A DNA stretch of 64,000 nucleotides from Candidatus Brevifilum fermentans (lineage in GTDB: Bacteria > Chloroflexota > Anaerolineae > Anaerolineales > Villigracilaceae): positions 1 through 64,000 of the forward strand of contig CAMCQT010000004.1 in assembly GCA_945877125.1 (NCBI GenBank). The letters are read 5' to 3'. How positions within the stretch are numbered: the first letter of the stretch is position 1; each line of letters starts with the position of its first letter. The position numbers and the translations under genes were made by a program. This document shows positions 8,126 to 17,280 of the stretch, piece by piece. Under the pieces are notes generated by a model that saw only the letters and a list, made by a program, of their open reading frames with translations, made no database searches and was not told where the DNA came from.

Positions 8126-8887
8126 ATGGGCACCGCAGACCTGCACGTTCACACGATCTACTCATACGACGCCACCTCAACCGTGCGCGCCGTGCTCAAA
8201 CAAGCCGCAGACACCGGCTTGAATGTCATCGCGATCACCGACCATGACGAAATCCGCGGGTCACTTGAAGCGCACGAACTCGCCCCAAAATACGGCATCG
8301 AATCCATCCCCGCCGTGGAGGTCAGCACAAAAGAAGGTCACCTGCTGGCGCTGTTCGTCGAAACAGTACCCCCTCGCGGGTTGACGTTGATCGATACGTT
8401 AATCCAGATCGGCAAACTGGGCGGGATCGCCATTGTTCCGCACCCATTCAATAGCCTTCCAGGCAGTCTTTCGATGGAATCAGTTATGGGCGCGCTCGCC
8501 AATCCGCGCGCAAAAGCTGTGCTAAAGGGAATAGAAACACACAACATGAGTACGCAAGCCTTTGACGGCATCGCGCAAAAACTTTCCATTTACCTGCCGC
8601 TTGCAAAGATCGCCTCGAGCGATGCGCATGTCTACTGGGCAATTGGCGGGGGGCGCACCGAGTTCCCCGGCGAAACCGCGCAAGACATTCGCGACGCGCT
8701 GGAACAGATGACCACGGTTCCCATCCCATACGCGGGAGAATTTTCAACGCGAACCATTTTTAGCTGGCTACACCGCATGACATTACGAAAATTTGGGTAT
8801 GCCTCTGATAATAAGTCAGCAACACAACCTATCGGCACGCAAAAAATGTCTCAATCTTTTATTCAAAGGACAAAGAGAAAAAAATAG
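8126..8887 (+). CDS. PHP-domain metal-dependent phosphoesterase (paralog 2)
   Basis: 253 residues, colinear with the PHP protein at 2991-3719. DLHVHTIYS, ITDHDE, VEVSTKEGHLLALF, VPHPFN and SSDAH supply the expected metal ligands. One difference is visible: the conserved His-Pro-Asp-His patch of paralog 1 reads PHPFN here. The C-terminal 40 residues are basic. Its stop codon sits inside the stem of a long terminator. Same predicted phosphoesterase activity; substrate unknown. Confidence 0.8.
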   Translation: MGTADLHVHTIYSYDATSTVRAVLKQAADTGLNVIAITDHDEIRGSLEAHELAPKYGIESIPAVEVSTKEGHLLALFVETVPPRGLTLIDTLIQIGKLGGIAIVPHPFNSLPGSLSMESVMGALANPRAKAVLKGIETHNMSTQAFDGIAQKLSIYLPLAKIASSDAHVYWAIGGGRTEFPGETAQDIRDALEQMTTVPIPYAGEFSTRTIFSWLHRMTLRKFGYASDNKSATQPIGTQKMSQSFIQRTKRKK

Positions 8888-8920
8888 AGATGGCGGCAAG
8901 CCATCTCTATTTTTTTCTCT
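8874..8920. terminator. bidirectional terminator, 21-bp perfect stem
   Basis: 8874-8894 pairs perfectly with 8900-8920 around a 5-nt loop. A-rich and T-rich arms serve both directions. It includes the stop codon of the PHP gene and touches the stop of the convergent gene at 8921. Confidence 0.85.
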
Positions 8921-9283
8921 TTATTTAACCCACTTTTGCTTCGTAAATGAAACATCGCGATCCATCAACCATATTTCAATTTCATCTAACGACTTCCAAT
9001 GACCACTGCGTGCCATGCGCTCCAGCGTGCAGAACAAACGATCATCTGGCGCCTCGCCGCACGTATCGCTGATTCCCCTAAAAGCCTGACCCAACAAATC
9101 CAACATGCGGCTTTTGTACCCGGCGCGCACCATCAGGTAATCATCCACCGTACGCCCCTTACCGCCGCCTGCCGAATAAACCTCGCCATCATCAAACACC
9201 AAATCCCCATCCATGTTCAACCAGGCTGTCAGCGTATGCAGTTTGCGTGGAAGTTTCTCGCTTGCAAAAATAATTTCTTTCAT
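8921..9283 (-). CDS. conserved-looking hypothetical protein downstream of recO
   Basis: 120 residues, no family recognised. The sequence is soluble, mixed alpha/beta in character, with Gly-rich SAGGGKGRTVDD and a C-terminal half rich in charged residues. Its ATG overlaps the recO stop by four bases (ATGA), so it is translated with recO. Codon use and the tight coupling favour a real gene. Confidence 0.65.
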   Translation of the reverse strand: MKEIIFASEKLPRKLHTLTAWLNMDGDLVFDDGEVYSAGGGKGRTVDDYLMVRAGYKSRMLDLLGQAFRGISDTCGEAPDDRLFCTLERMARSGHWKSLDEIEIWLMDRDVSFTKQKWVK

Positions 9284-10038
9284 GATCTAACCCTTTTGAT
9301 AAATCCCGGAGTGTTCAATTCACGCTCCAGCAAATATGTAAAATATCCCTGCATGAGGATTTCCGCTTCCTTCTGCGCCTCAAGGCTGGGATGTGCGCGA
9401 GAGGCATCTCTGTAGCTGGATCTTTGGAAGTGGCGCAAATACTTGAGCGTCTCGACGGATATTTTCGTCAGGTTGGGCAACCCCGCCCCACAGCGCGGAC
9501 AGATCACGCCTCCCGTCGTAAATGAGAAAAATTGATCTTCCGCCAAAATCTCACGTCCGCAATTCGCGCACTCAAACAACTGCGGACGAAAGCCCACGGA
9601 GTCCAACAAACGCATCTCGTAATAACGGATCGCAAGCCATGCGACCTCTTCTTTTTCAATACGGTCTAAAGTTTCGACCAACAGTTTGAAAAGCGTGGGA
9701 TTCCCGCCTTCCTCTTCATAAGAAAACCGATATAACAACTCAATGACATAAGCCGCATAGCCGGTCTTGGTCAGGCTGTCATGCAACGGCAGAAATGCGT
9801 TGATGGTTTCAGCCTGCGTCACGATCAACAGGTCACGTCCTTTGGCAAGCTGCACCGTGATATGCGTAAACGGCTGTAAATGCCCCGCCTTGCGCGACGT
9901 TATTTTTCGCACACCTTTTGCCAGCGCGCGCACCATTCCCTGCTCGCGCGTATAAAGCGTCAGCAAACGGTCTGCCTCGCCCCAATCATTATGGCGGACA
10001 ACAACAGCAGTAGCACGAAAGGAACGGAAATCGGTCAT
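9280..10038 (-). CDS. recO: DNA repair protein RecO
   Basis: 252 residues. The N-terminal OB-fold region carries AVVVRHNDWGEADRLLTLYT, and the rest is helical with a zinc-binding pair CANCGRE ... CPRCGAG at about residues 157-183. RecO loads RecA on SSB-coated gaps together with RecR and anneals strands in RecF-pathway repair. It lies in a minus-strand run glmU-cdd-recO-hypothetical. The ATG lacks a clear ribosome site. Length is normal for the family. Confidence 0.92.
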   Translation of the reverse strand: MTDFRSFRATAVVVRHNDWGEADRLLTLYTREQGMVRALAKGVRKITSRKAGHLQPFTHITVQLAKGRDLLIVTQAETINAFLPLHDSLTKTGYAAYVIELLYRFSYEEEGGNPTLFKLLVETLDRIEKEEVAWLAIRYYEMRLLDSVGFRPQLFECANCGREILAEDQFFSFTTGGVICPRCGAGLPNLTKISVETLKYLRHFQRSSYRDASRAHPSLEAQKEAEILMQGYFTYLLERELNTPGFIKRVRS

Positions 10039-10133
10039 GGGAAAGGAAAGGATGAGGGCTAAGGGATAAAGGATGAATAGAACGTATTACATATCTGCCA
10101 ATTACTAATCACCAATTACCTATTTCCTTGCTT

Positions 10134-10541
10134 CTACAACAAATGTGCAGGGGTAAATGCTTCGGGCAATAGATCAGAGACGGTCAATTCTTTTTTCAAA
10201 TTTCCATCGCCATCAGCAAACAAAACAATCGTATCCAAACCAAATTCTGCCATCACCTGCCTGCATCCGCCACAGGGAGAGCCACCATTATTGGTGACGA
10301 CTGCGATCACCTCAAATTCCATCTCGCCTTCTGAAACCGCTTTGAAGATCGCCACACGCTCGGCGCACATGGTCTGCGGATATGCGGCATTCTCAACATT
10401 CACGCCGGTAAAAATACGACCGGTCTTTGTCCGCACCGCCGCTCCAACAGGGTAATTGGAATACGGCACATACGCGAGTTTGCGCGCTTCATTTGCAAGG
10501 TTGATAAGAGACTTTCGTTCTTCATTCGTGAGTGTAATCAT
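10134..10541 (-). CDS. cdd: cytidine deaminase
   Basis: Homotetrameric-type cytidine deaminase of 135 residues; it hydrolyses cytidine/deoxycytidine to uridine forms in pyrimidine salvage. Zinc and catalytic motifs are present: CAERVAIF (Cys, Glu) and PCGGCRQVMAEF (two Cys). The NPVGAAV-type segment reads SNYPVGAAV. The longest frame starts 22 codons earlier, but the ATG at 10541 (MITLTNEE) has AAAGGAAA eight bases upstream and gives the normal family length. It follows glmU by about 25 bases. Confidence 0.92.
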   Translation of the reverse strand: MITLTNEERKSLINLANEARKLAYVPYSNYPVGAAVRTKTGRIFTGVNVENAAYPQTMCAERVAIFKAVSEGEMEFEVIAVVTNNGGSPCGGCRQVMAEFGLDTIVLFADGDGNLKKELTVSDLLPEAFTPAHLL

Positions 10542-10566
10542 GTGATTTCCTTTGAGAACAAAGTTG

Positions 10567-11931
10567 TTATTTACTTTTCTTTTTTCGTTCCAATTTCTTA
10601 ATGGCACGCGCAGGCACGCCTACGACAAGTGTATCTTCTGCCACGTTCTTTGTCACCACCGAGCCGGCTCCCGTGCGCGCGCCTGCACCGATCTTCAGCG
10701 GCGCCACCAGCATGGTATCTGAGCCAATAAAAACATCCTCACCAATTTCGGTGGCGTGTTTATTTTCTCCATCGTAATTGCAGGTGATCGTCCCGGCGCC
10801 AATATTTGTATTTGCGCCGATCTGCGCGTTGCCGATGTATGAGAAATGTCCCATCTTCACGCCTTCTGACAGATGAGAATCTTTCACCTCGCCAAAGTTC
10901 CCCATGTGGACGTGGCTTCCCAAATGCGCGCCTTTTCGCAGGCGGGCGAAGGGTCCCATATCCACGTAGTCTTCGAGCACGGCGCTTTCCATGACCGAAG
11001 CCAGTACCTTGCAATGGTTGCCGATCTTCGAATCATGGATGATGGTATTCGGTCCGATCACATTGGCTTCGCCAATTTCCGTTTTGCCGTGCAGGTATGT
11101 ATTCGGCATGATGATCGTATCTCGACCAATGCTCACACCGATTTCAATATAGGTTGATGCAGGGTCAACCATCGTCACACCGTTCAACATGTGCTGTTGA
11201 TTGATGCGCCTGCGCATGGCGGCTTCCATTTCCGAAAGATGAATACGCGTATTAACGCCGATGGTTTCTTCCACATCATCCATCACAGTAGCTTGAACAG
11301 ACAACCCAGCTTTGGATGCCAATTCAATCGCATCCGTTAAATAATATTCACCTTTTTGGGGATTCTTTGGAATGCGATGCAATGCGTCCCATAACCAGTT
11401 TGCATCGAAACAATATCCACCCACGTTCAATTCCTTAACCTTTAGCTGGTCAGCCGTCGCGACATATTCCTCGACGATGGATTCCACAGTCCCATCAGCC
11501 TTGCGGATGACGCGTCCAAATCCGCGCGGGTCATCTGCCACAACGGTTAGCATGGAAATGGGTCCCTTGTTATTCTTTTGCGTCTCAACCAGTTTTTGCA
11601 AAGTCTCGCCGCGCAGCAATGGCATGTCACTGTAGCAAACGACAACCAGATCAGTCTTGCCTTTTAGCAAAGACTCGGCTTGCATCACGGCATGACCCGT
11701 GCCCAATTGCGGCTCCTGCAAAACGGACTGGGCGGAGTCACCCAAATATTTTATAACTTCATCGGCGCCGTGACCAACAACCACGATCGGCTTTTCGGTT
11801 GTGGATTGGCTGATGGCTTCCAAGGCGTGCCAGATCATTGGCTTGCCCGCAACAGGGTGCAAGACCTTGGGTAGATTTGATTTCATGCGTGTTCCCTGCC
11901 CTGCGGCAAGGAGGACGGCTGTTACTCTCAT
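10567..11931 (-). CDS. glmU: bifunctional UDP-GlcNAc pyrophosphorylase / GlcN-1-P acetyltransferase
   Basis: 454 residues, the usual length. The N-terminal uridylyltransferase domain has LAAGQGTRMKSNLPKVLHP. The C-terminal left-handed beta-helix begins about residue 250, with hexapeptide repeats, FARLRKGAHLG and GAGTITCNYDG near the acetyltransferase site. The enzyme acetylates glucosamine-1-phosphate and converts it to UDP-N-acetylglucosamine for peptidoglycan and other glycans. It is the first gene of the glmU-cdd-recO run and lies downstream of the tRNA-Gln gene on the same strand. Confidence 0.96.
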   Translation of the reverse strand: MRVTAVLLAAGQGTRMKSNLPKVLHPVAGKPMIWHALEAISQSTTEKPIVVVGHGADEVIKYLGDSAQSVLQEPQLGTGHAVMQAESLLKGKTDLVVVCYSDMPLLRGETLQKLVETQKNNKGPISMLTVVADDPRGFGRVIRKADGTVESIVEEYVATADQLKVKELNVGGYCFDANWLWDALHRIPKNPQKGEYYLTDAIELASKAGLSVQATVMDDVEETIGVNTRIHLSEMEAAMRRRINQQHMLNGVTMVDPASTYIEIGVSIGRDTIIMPNTYLHGKTEIGEANVIGPNTIIHDSKIGNHCKVLASVMESAVLEDYVDMGPFARLRKGAHLGSHVHMGNFGEVKDSHLSEGVKMGHFSYIGNAQIGANTNIGAGTITCNYDGENKHATEIGEDVFIGSDTMLVAPLKIGAGARTGAGSVVTKNVAEDTLVVGVPARAIKKLERKKKSK

Positions 11932-11968
11932 GATTTCACCTCGATTATTAAAATTTCAAATTAAAACA

Positions 11969-12020
11969 TAAACAGGATTTACACGGCAGGGGGTAGCCCG
12001 CGCTGCGCAAATCCTGTTTA
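11969..12020. repeat. 12-bp inverted repeat between tRNA-Gln and glmU
   Basis: taaacaggattt (11969-11980) is mirrored by aaatcctgttta (12009-12020) around a G+C-rich loop. It may be a small interspersed palindrome or part of the glmU leader. Confidence 0.45.
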
Positions 12021-12028
12021 GAAAAGAA

Positions 12029-12050
12029 GCCCCGCATAAAAGCGGGGCAA
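12029..12050 (-). terminator. terminator of the tRNA-Gln transcript
   Basis: A GCCCCGC/GCGGGGC 7-bp stem (12029-12035 with 12042-12048) has a 6-nt loop and is followed on the minus strand by TTCTTTTC. It sits three bases past the tRNA CCA end. Confidence 0.75.
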
Positions 12051-12051
12051 G

Positions 12052-12125
12052 TGGCTGGGGCACCTGGATTCGAACCAAGATCCACAGCTCCAAAGGCTGG
12101 TGTGCTGCCATTGCACCATGCCCCA
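12052..12125 (-). tRNA. tRNA-Gln (anticodon UUG), CCA encoded
   Basis: Read on the minus strand, the 7-bp acceptor TGGGGCA/TGCCCCA pairs fully. The D arm is GTGC/GCAC. The anticodon loop CTTTGGA gives anticodon UUG. The T arm is CTTGG-TTCGAAT-CCAGG. Discriminator G73 plus an encoded CCA complete the 74-nt gene. G73 is usual for tRNA-Gln. One anticodon-stem pair (27-43) is a mismatch. Confidence 0.93.
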
Positions 12126-12152
12126 GTGCGGGCAAGATTGTATCACAATTTT

Positions 12153-13238
12153 TTATTTTCCATCTCCGGGAACAAGACCAAGTTTGCGGGCTTCTTCTAA
12201 AGAGATCACTTCGGAGTTGGCTGGTTTACTGCCATGTTTCTCGGCGGCCTGACTCCAGAAGTCATCCATGTCGTTGGTGATGGTTTTTTGGGTTGTGGCT
12301 GCTTTTAGTAATGCTTCCATTTCGGGGGCAGGATGAGCATCCACTGGTTTTTCTGCCTGGGAGACAGAAACAGGCCCGGGCGCAGGGTGCGAAGCGAGGT
12401 TCACATCCCCAGAAACTGCATGTAATTCTCCGGTCACGCCCAGTGACTTAAGGGATTTTTCAACCTGTTTTCGTAAGGCAAGCAGTGAGTTTACGGTTTC
12501 AACGATATGGGCGTCATTCACGAGGTCATTGCCCGCAACGAGCAGCGCATAAAGCGGGGTGACGGGGATGAAGAGCAGGTCGTGATCGCCGCCGCTAAAG
12601 ATATGGTAGGAGTCGAGGGTTTCCTGGTGGTTGAGACGTGCGACCTTGAGGCTTGCGCCGTGGATCGCCATCAAGGTGGAGATGAGCGAAACTTCCATGC
12701 TGTCGTCGTGCATTTTGCCGGTGCGCGCCTGCACAAGTCCGCGGTCATTGAGCAGAAAAACCGCTTCGGCTTTTATATCCTGCCTGAAATTAGCGAGCAG
12801 ATCTGACAGCCTGACCTGACGCTCCTGAACTTTTCCTTCTGTTTTTTCAAGAGGGAAGATGGTCTGCACCAGACCAAGACCGCGTTCGACTACATCCAAA
12901 AAGTCAGCCAGCGGAATTGGTTTATCAAAAATCGCCAGCGCTCCGGCGTTGAGCATTTCCTCGCGCGCTTTGCGCTCGGTGATGCCGGTGATAATGACCA
13001 CTTTTGCTTCGGGATGGCGCGCGCGAACTTTGTGCATGAGTTCCAATCCGCTCATGCCGGGCAGTTTGTAATCAGTCACCAACAAATCGATCTTATGCCG
13101 CGACGATGCAAACAGAGCCTCTTCGCCAGACGGAGATTCAATTATCTTTATTTCTGAATTCTTAAGCGTATCTAGTGTGGAATGCAGGAGACGCAAAATA
13201 TCGCGCTGGTCATCCACAAGCAAAACATTGCAATCCAT
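12153..13238 (-). CDS. response regulator with roadblock/LC7-like domain
   Basis: 361 residues. A CheY-like receiver occupies about 1-125 with acidic pair Asp9/Asp10, phospho-acceptor Asp56 (VTDYKLPG), Thr84 and Lys106 (DKPIP). Residues about 145-270 (AEAVFLLNDRGLVQARTG ... LLFIPVTPLYALLVAGND) look like a roadblock/LC7 fold, which often binds small GTPases or senses ligands. The tail is low-complexity, ending in SLEEARKLGLVPG. There is no DNA-binding domain. It closes the second peptide-transporter operon, directly after an OppF gene. The cognate kinase is not in the operon. Confidence 0.8.
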   Translation of the reverse strand: MDCNVLLVDDQRDILRLLHSTLDTLKNSEIKIIESPSGEEALFASSRHKIDLLVTDYKLPGMSGLELMHKVRARHPEAKVVIITGITERKAREEMLNAGALAIFDKPIPLADFLDVVERGLGLVQTIFPLEKTEGKVQERQVRLSDLLANFRQDIKAEAVFLLNDRGLVQARTGKMHDDSMEVSLISTLMAIHGASLKVARLNHQETLDSYHIFSGGDHDLLFIPVTPLYALLVAGNDLVNDAHIVETVNSLLALRKQVEKSLKSLGVTGELHAVSGDVNLASHPAPGPVSVSQAEKPVDAHPAPEMEALLKAATTQKTITNDMDDFWSQAAEKHGSKPANSEVISLEEARKLGLVPGDGK

Positions 13239-13245
13239 AATTGAC

Positions 13246-14238
13246 CTACTTTGCCATCCAACAGGCTACCCAGTGACTGGGCTTGGCTTCACGGAATTCA
13301 GGCTCTTGCTCAGAGCAAATTTTTTCTGCGATGGGACAACGCGGGTGAAAGCGGCAACCCTTGGGCGGGTTAAGCGGACTGGGAACATCGCCCTTGAGCA
13401 CTTCACGATTACGTTTGAGTCTTGGGTCTGGAATTGGAATGGCGGACATCAACGCCTTTGTGTAGGGGTGCAAAGGCTCTTTGAAGAGGTCGTCGCGGGT
13501 GGTCAGTTCGACCATTTTGCCGAGGTACATCACCGCCACGCGGTCTGAAATATGTTCGACCACGCTCAAGTTATGCGCGATGAAAAGGTAAGTGAGTCCG
13601 AATTCCTTTTGCAGGTCTTTCAAAATATTCAACACCTGCGATTGAATGGAAACATCCAACGCAGAGACAGGTTCATCGCAAACGATAAAGTTGGGGCGCA
13701 AGGCAAGCGCGCGCGCGATGCCAATACGCTGGCGTTGTCCGCCGGAGAATTCATGCGGATAGCGGCGGGCGTGATAATCTTCGAGTCCCACTTTCTTGAG
13801 TGTCTCGATCATCAGGTCGTAGCGTTCCTGGCGCGTACCAATGTTGTGGATGTGCAATCCTTCCATCACTGATTCGCCGATCGGCACACGCGGATCAAGC
13901 GAAGCGTACGGGTCCTGGAAGATGATCTGCATGTGACGGCGGACATCTTTCAGTTCGTTGCCACGCAATTTCAAAACATCTTTATTATCATAATGGACAG
14001 ACCCCGAAGTTGGCTCGACCAGTCTGAGCATGGAACGCCCAATGGTGGTTTTTCCACAGCCTGATTCGCCGACCATGCCGAGCGTTTCGCCCTTCTTAAC
14101 GGTAAACGAAACATCATCCACAGCCTTGACCCAGTTCACTACGCGCTGCATCAATCCGGCGCGCACCGGAAAATATTTAACCAAATGCTGGACTTCCACC
14201 AGGTCTTCTTCTTTGTGCGGCTCAGTAATTTGACTCAT
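13246..14238 (-). CDS. OppF/DppF-like ABC transporter ATPase (operon B)
   Basis: Peptide/nickel-type ABC ATPase of 330 residues. Walker [10 protein letters not shown], signature FSGGQRQR, Walker B FIVCDEP and the C-terminal oligopeptide extension with Cys-rich [15 protein letters not shown] (Fe-S or zinc-like Cys cluster typical of OppF) are all visible. It energises import through OppB/OppC-type permeases. The longest frame uses TTG at 14262; the ATG at 14238 with GGAG nine bases upstream is preferred. It follows the OppD gene by about 40 bases. Confidence 0.92.
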   Translation of the reverse strand: MSQITEPHKEEDLVEVQHLVKYFPVRAGLMQRVVNWVKAVDDVSFTVKKGETLGMVGESGCGKTTIGRSMLRLVEPTSGSVHYDNKDVLKLRGNELKDVRRHMQIIFQDPYASLDPRVPIGESVMEGLHIHNIGTRQERYDLMIETLKKVGLEDYHARRYPHEFSGGQRQRIGIARALALRPNFIVCDEPVSALDVSIQSQVLNILKDLQKEFGLTYLFIAHNLSVVEHISDRVAVMYLGKMVELTTRDDLFKEPLHPYTKALMSAIPIPDPRLKRNREVLKGDVPSPLNPPKGCRFHPRCPIAEKICSEQEPEFREAKPSHWVACWMAK

Positions 14239-14275
14239 ACCTATTTGCTCCGAAGCAATCAATAATTTGTTTCTG

Positions 14276-15301
14276 TTATTTTGCCTTCAACGGCGCTTGA
14301 TGACCTTCTGCATTTTGGTACAGCCAGCAGCGCACCAAATGACCAGCCGCCGCTTCTGCGAGGTCAGGCTTCAAATCTGTGCAGATCTTCAAACCAAATT
14401 TTTCGCGGGCGGTACAGCGCGGCGCAAAACGACAACCCGCAGGCAGGTTAACCAGATTCGGCACCGAGCCGGGGATCACATCCAAACGTTCTTTGAGCTG
14501 TCCCAAAACAGGAATGGAACCGATCAAGCCCTGAGTGTAGGGATGCAAAGGCTGTTCAAACAGCAGATTCACATCTGCCTGCTCGACGATCTCGCCAGCG
14601 TACATCACAGCTACACGCTCGGCCATTTCAGCCACCACGCCAAGATCATGCGTGATTAAAATAACGGACGTGCCCATCTTGGTACGCAGGTCACGAATCA
14701 GGTCGAGGATTTGCGCCTGGATGGTCACATCCAAGGCCGTGGTGGGTTCGTCTGCAATCAGCAATTCAGGCACACAAGCCAGCGCCATTGCGATCATCAC
14801 ACGCTGCGCCATGCCGCCCGAAAGTTCATGCGGATATGCCTCAGCGCGGCGTTCTGCATCGGGAATACCGACCATCTTCAACAACTCAACGGCGCGCTTC
14901 TTTCCTTCATCCTTGCCCAGATGCTTGTGAATATCCAACACTTCCGCGATCTGATTATCAACCTGGAAGACAGGGTTCAAGGCAGTCTGCGGCTGTTGAA
15001 AGATCATTGAAATCTTATTGCCGCGCATTTTGGTCATTTCATTTTCAGAAAGAGAAAGGAGGTTCTTTCCATCCAGCAATATTTCCCCTTCGGTTATTTT
15101 TCCAGGCGGCGCGATCAAACGCATGATCGAAAGCGACGTGACACTTTTGCCACAACCCGATTCGCCAACGATGCCCAACACCTCACCAGGATAAACCTCA
15201 AAGCTCACGCCATCCACAGCGCTGACAACGCCATCTTCGGTATAAAAATATGTCTTTAGATTGCGAACTTCCAATAAGGGCTTTTGATCGGTCTTTGCCA
15301 C
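14276..15301 (-). CDS. OppD/DppD-like ABC transporter ATPase (operon B)
   Basis: 341 residues. Walker [11 protein letters not shown], signature LSGGMAQRV, Walker [14 protein letters not shown] and the OppD C-terminal extension with [19 protein letters not shown] are present. It pairs with the OppF gene immediately downstream. GTG start with AGGAG six bases upstream. No permease genes lie in this operon; the only OppB/OppC pair is in operon A nearby, so the ATPases may be shared. Confidence 0.92.
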   Translation of the reverse strand: MAKTDQKPLLEVRNLKTYFYTEDGVVSAVDGVSFEVYPGEVLGIVGESGCGKSVTSLSIMRLIAPPGKITEGEILLDGKNLLSLSENEMTKMRGNKISMIFQQPQTALNPVFQVDNQIAEVLDIHKHLGKDEGKKRAVELLKMVGIPDAERRAEAYPHELSGGMAQRVMIAMALACVPELLIADEPTTALDVTIQAQILDLIRDLRTKMGTSVILITHDLGVVAEMAERVAVMYAGEIVEQADVNLLFEQPLHPYTQGLIGSIPVLGQLKERLDVIPGSVPNLVNLPAGCRFAPRCTAREKFGLKICTDLKPDLAEAAAGHLVRCWLYQNAEGHQAPLKAK

Positions 15302-15360
15302 ATCCGACTCCTGAAATAAGAATTTGCCTATTATACTGCCTCTCGTAATAATCCTGCCAC

Positions 15361-17280
15361 TTAAGGGGCGGGCATGGCGTACGATGGCGCGCCATACAAA
15401 CCGACCCAGCCATTTAAAATATTCTGCGCGGGATATGAAAGATTACGATACACATCTGCCTGTGTCGTGGTAAATAACGGGATGAACGGCAGTTCAGACA
15501 TCAGCGCCGATTCGATCTGATTGACCGCCGGCCGCGCCGCTTCCAAATTGGATTCAGCCACGAGCGCATCACACACAAGCCCGAACCTGCTGTTACGCGC
15601 AGCGAAGAACAGATTCTGCCCCCCGAACCATTCGCACAAATACGAGGGATATTCGCTCAGCCGCCAGCCCATTAAAGCCATGTCATATTTTTGCGAACTG
15701 TAGACCGCATAGACAGCATCGTTAAGGCTCACTTCCCGCACCGCAAATTGGATGCCCAAATATTGCGCCTGCTCTGCAACATATTTTGCGGCCGCGTAGC
15801 GCAGCGCGTCCTCATCCATTGTCGGCGCAAGCAAAGTGACCTTCGGATACGCCTCGCCATTTGGCAGCAATAAATTTTGACCCGCGCCTGCCGCGTTTGG
15901 CTCTTGCACCCACGAATATCCGGCATCTTTCAAGAGTTTCACGGCGTACGCCGCACGCGCAGATTGATCCATGCCAGCGCAGGCGGCTTTTAGATTAGCA
16001 TCATGCCACTGGGAGGAAAGCACAAAAGAATCAAGCGGCGCGGCCTTATTTTGCAAAACGTCAGTTGCGAGTTTATTTTGGTCAATCATGCAACTCAGCG
16101 CAGAACGAAACGCAGGGTCGGCAAGATAACCATTCAAAGGATTGAACACAAGGAAGCGCGCGCTGTAACTGGAATTATATTTTACGTCGGCAGGGAGATT
16201 ATCAACTGGCGCGAGGATAAAATCCACTTCGCCGTTTTGGAAAGCTGCCAGAGCCGTATTTTCATCTTTGAAGAATGTGTAAGTGGAGCGGTCAAAACTG
16301 GGCTTACCAAACGGAAAATCTGGGTTGACTTGATTGACCCACACGCCGTCTTTTTCTGCGGCGGGCATCCATGTGCCGAGGGTTGGCTCTTTTTCATCAG
16401 ATGCGGCGTACAAATTTTCCTGCGCCAGCTTGACTTGCGCGGCATAATCTTCGAGCAGGTTTTCCAATGTGGCTTGAAGATAAACCACCTGCCCCTGCAT
16501 TCGGGTGTAGTCGCCTTCGGTTTTTCGGTTTTGCTTGCCGTTGACTCTCAACGAAACAATTTGTGCGGTCAAATCTACAAGGTCTGTCTGCGCCACTTCA
16601 AGGTCAGCGCGGATTTTGGCAATCTCGGCGCGCAAGGTTTCGTCGGGCAAAAGGTTCGAAGCAGCTTGAACGGCGGATTCCCAAAAAGCCTTTTGCACAA
16701 TGGGTCCCTGCAATGCGCCGTATTGCCAGACACCCACATTCGGTTTTTGCTTGAAAACAAATTTCACAGTGGATGAATCAACGACTTCGGCGTGGTCAAG
16801 AAACTCACGCGGATAATATTCGCCCCAGTCATAATCAAACTCAAAGTTGAGGCTGGCGTTGACAGTGAAGGCGACATCTTCGGCAGTGAACGGAGAGCCG
16901 TCTGTCCATTTTAGATTTGGGCGAAGTTTGACGAGGGCTGAAAAATTAGCTCCGTCCTGCGCTACTTCGGCGGGCTGTCCTTCTGCGGCGAGCGGCTGGA
17001 ACGAAGAATCCTGTGGCGCGAGGTGATACAGGCGCGGCCAGTATTCGGCGCGCAGGGCGTAATTTGCGTAGCTTGCGCCAGTGTCGTCGAACAGTTGCCA
17101 AACGTTTACGAGTGATGTTCGCGGCGGTTCGCCGATCAATGCGAATCTGATTTCGGGGGCGTGCGCGGGCGATGGGGATTCTATCGGGTTGGGAATGCCG
17201 GTTGAAACAGAATCAGGTTGGGGCGCGCAGGAGGCGAGCAAAAAGGTCAGAAAAAACGCGGCGCGGAAAAATCGTCCCAT
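15361..17280 (-). CDS. family-5 solute-binding lipoprotein with coiled-coil insertion
   Basis: 639 residues. Lipobox LLASC (Cys about 18) follows a short signal. The family-5 binding domain is in canonical order: LKWTDGSPFTAEDV in the N-terminal part and later ADPAFRSALSCMIDQNKL. Residues about 203-293 form a helical, heptad-like insertion (LRAEIAKIRADLEVAQTDLV and following) not usual for this family. The ATG at 17280 overlaps the upstream stop as TAATG, which supports it over the TTG at 17292. It probably binds peptides or similar ligands at the cell surface for the transporter. Confidence 0.82.
   Translation of the reverse strand: MGRFFRAAFFLTFLLASCAPQPDSVSTGIPNPIESPSPAHAPEIRFALIGEPPRTSLVNVWQLFDDTGASYANYALRAEYWPRLYHLAPQDSSFQPLAAEGQPAEVAQDGANFSALVKLRPNLKWTDGSPFTAEDVAFTVNASLNFEFDYDWGEYYPREFLDHAEVVDSSTVKFVFKQKPNVGVWQYGALQGPIVQKAFWESAVQAASNLLPDETLRAEIAKIRADLEVAQTDLVDLTAQIVSLRVNGKQNRKTEGDYTRMQGQVVYLQATLENLLEDYAAQVKLAQENLYAASDEKEPTLGTWMPAAEKDGVWVNQVNPDFPFGKPSFDRSTYTFFKDENTALAAFQNGEVDFILAPVDNLPADVKYNSSYSARFLVFNPLNGYLADPAFRSALSCMIDQNKLATDVLQNKAAPLDSFVLSSQWHDANLKAACAGMDQSARAAYAVKLLKDAGYSWVQEPNAAGAGQNLLLPNGEAYPKVTLLAPTMDEDALRYAAAKYVAEQAQYLGIQFAVREVSLNDAVYAVYSSQKYDMALMGWRLSEYPSYLCEWFGGQNLFFAARNSRFGLVCDALVAESNLEAARPAVNQIESALMSELPFIPLFTTTQADVYRNLSYPAQNILNGWVGLYGAPSYAMPAP

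Noticed and set aside
11969-12020. Inverted repeat as a riboswitch of glmU
   Set aside because: No conserved riboswitch or glmS-type core is recognisable; only a simple stem.
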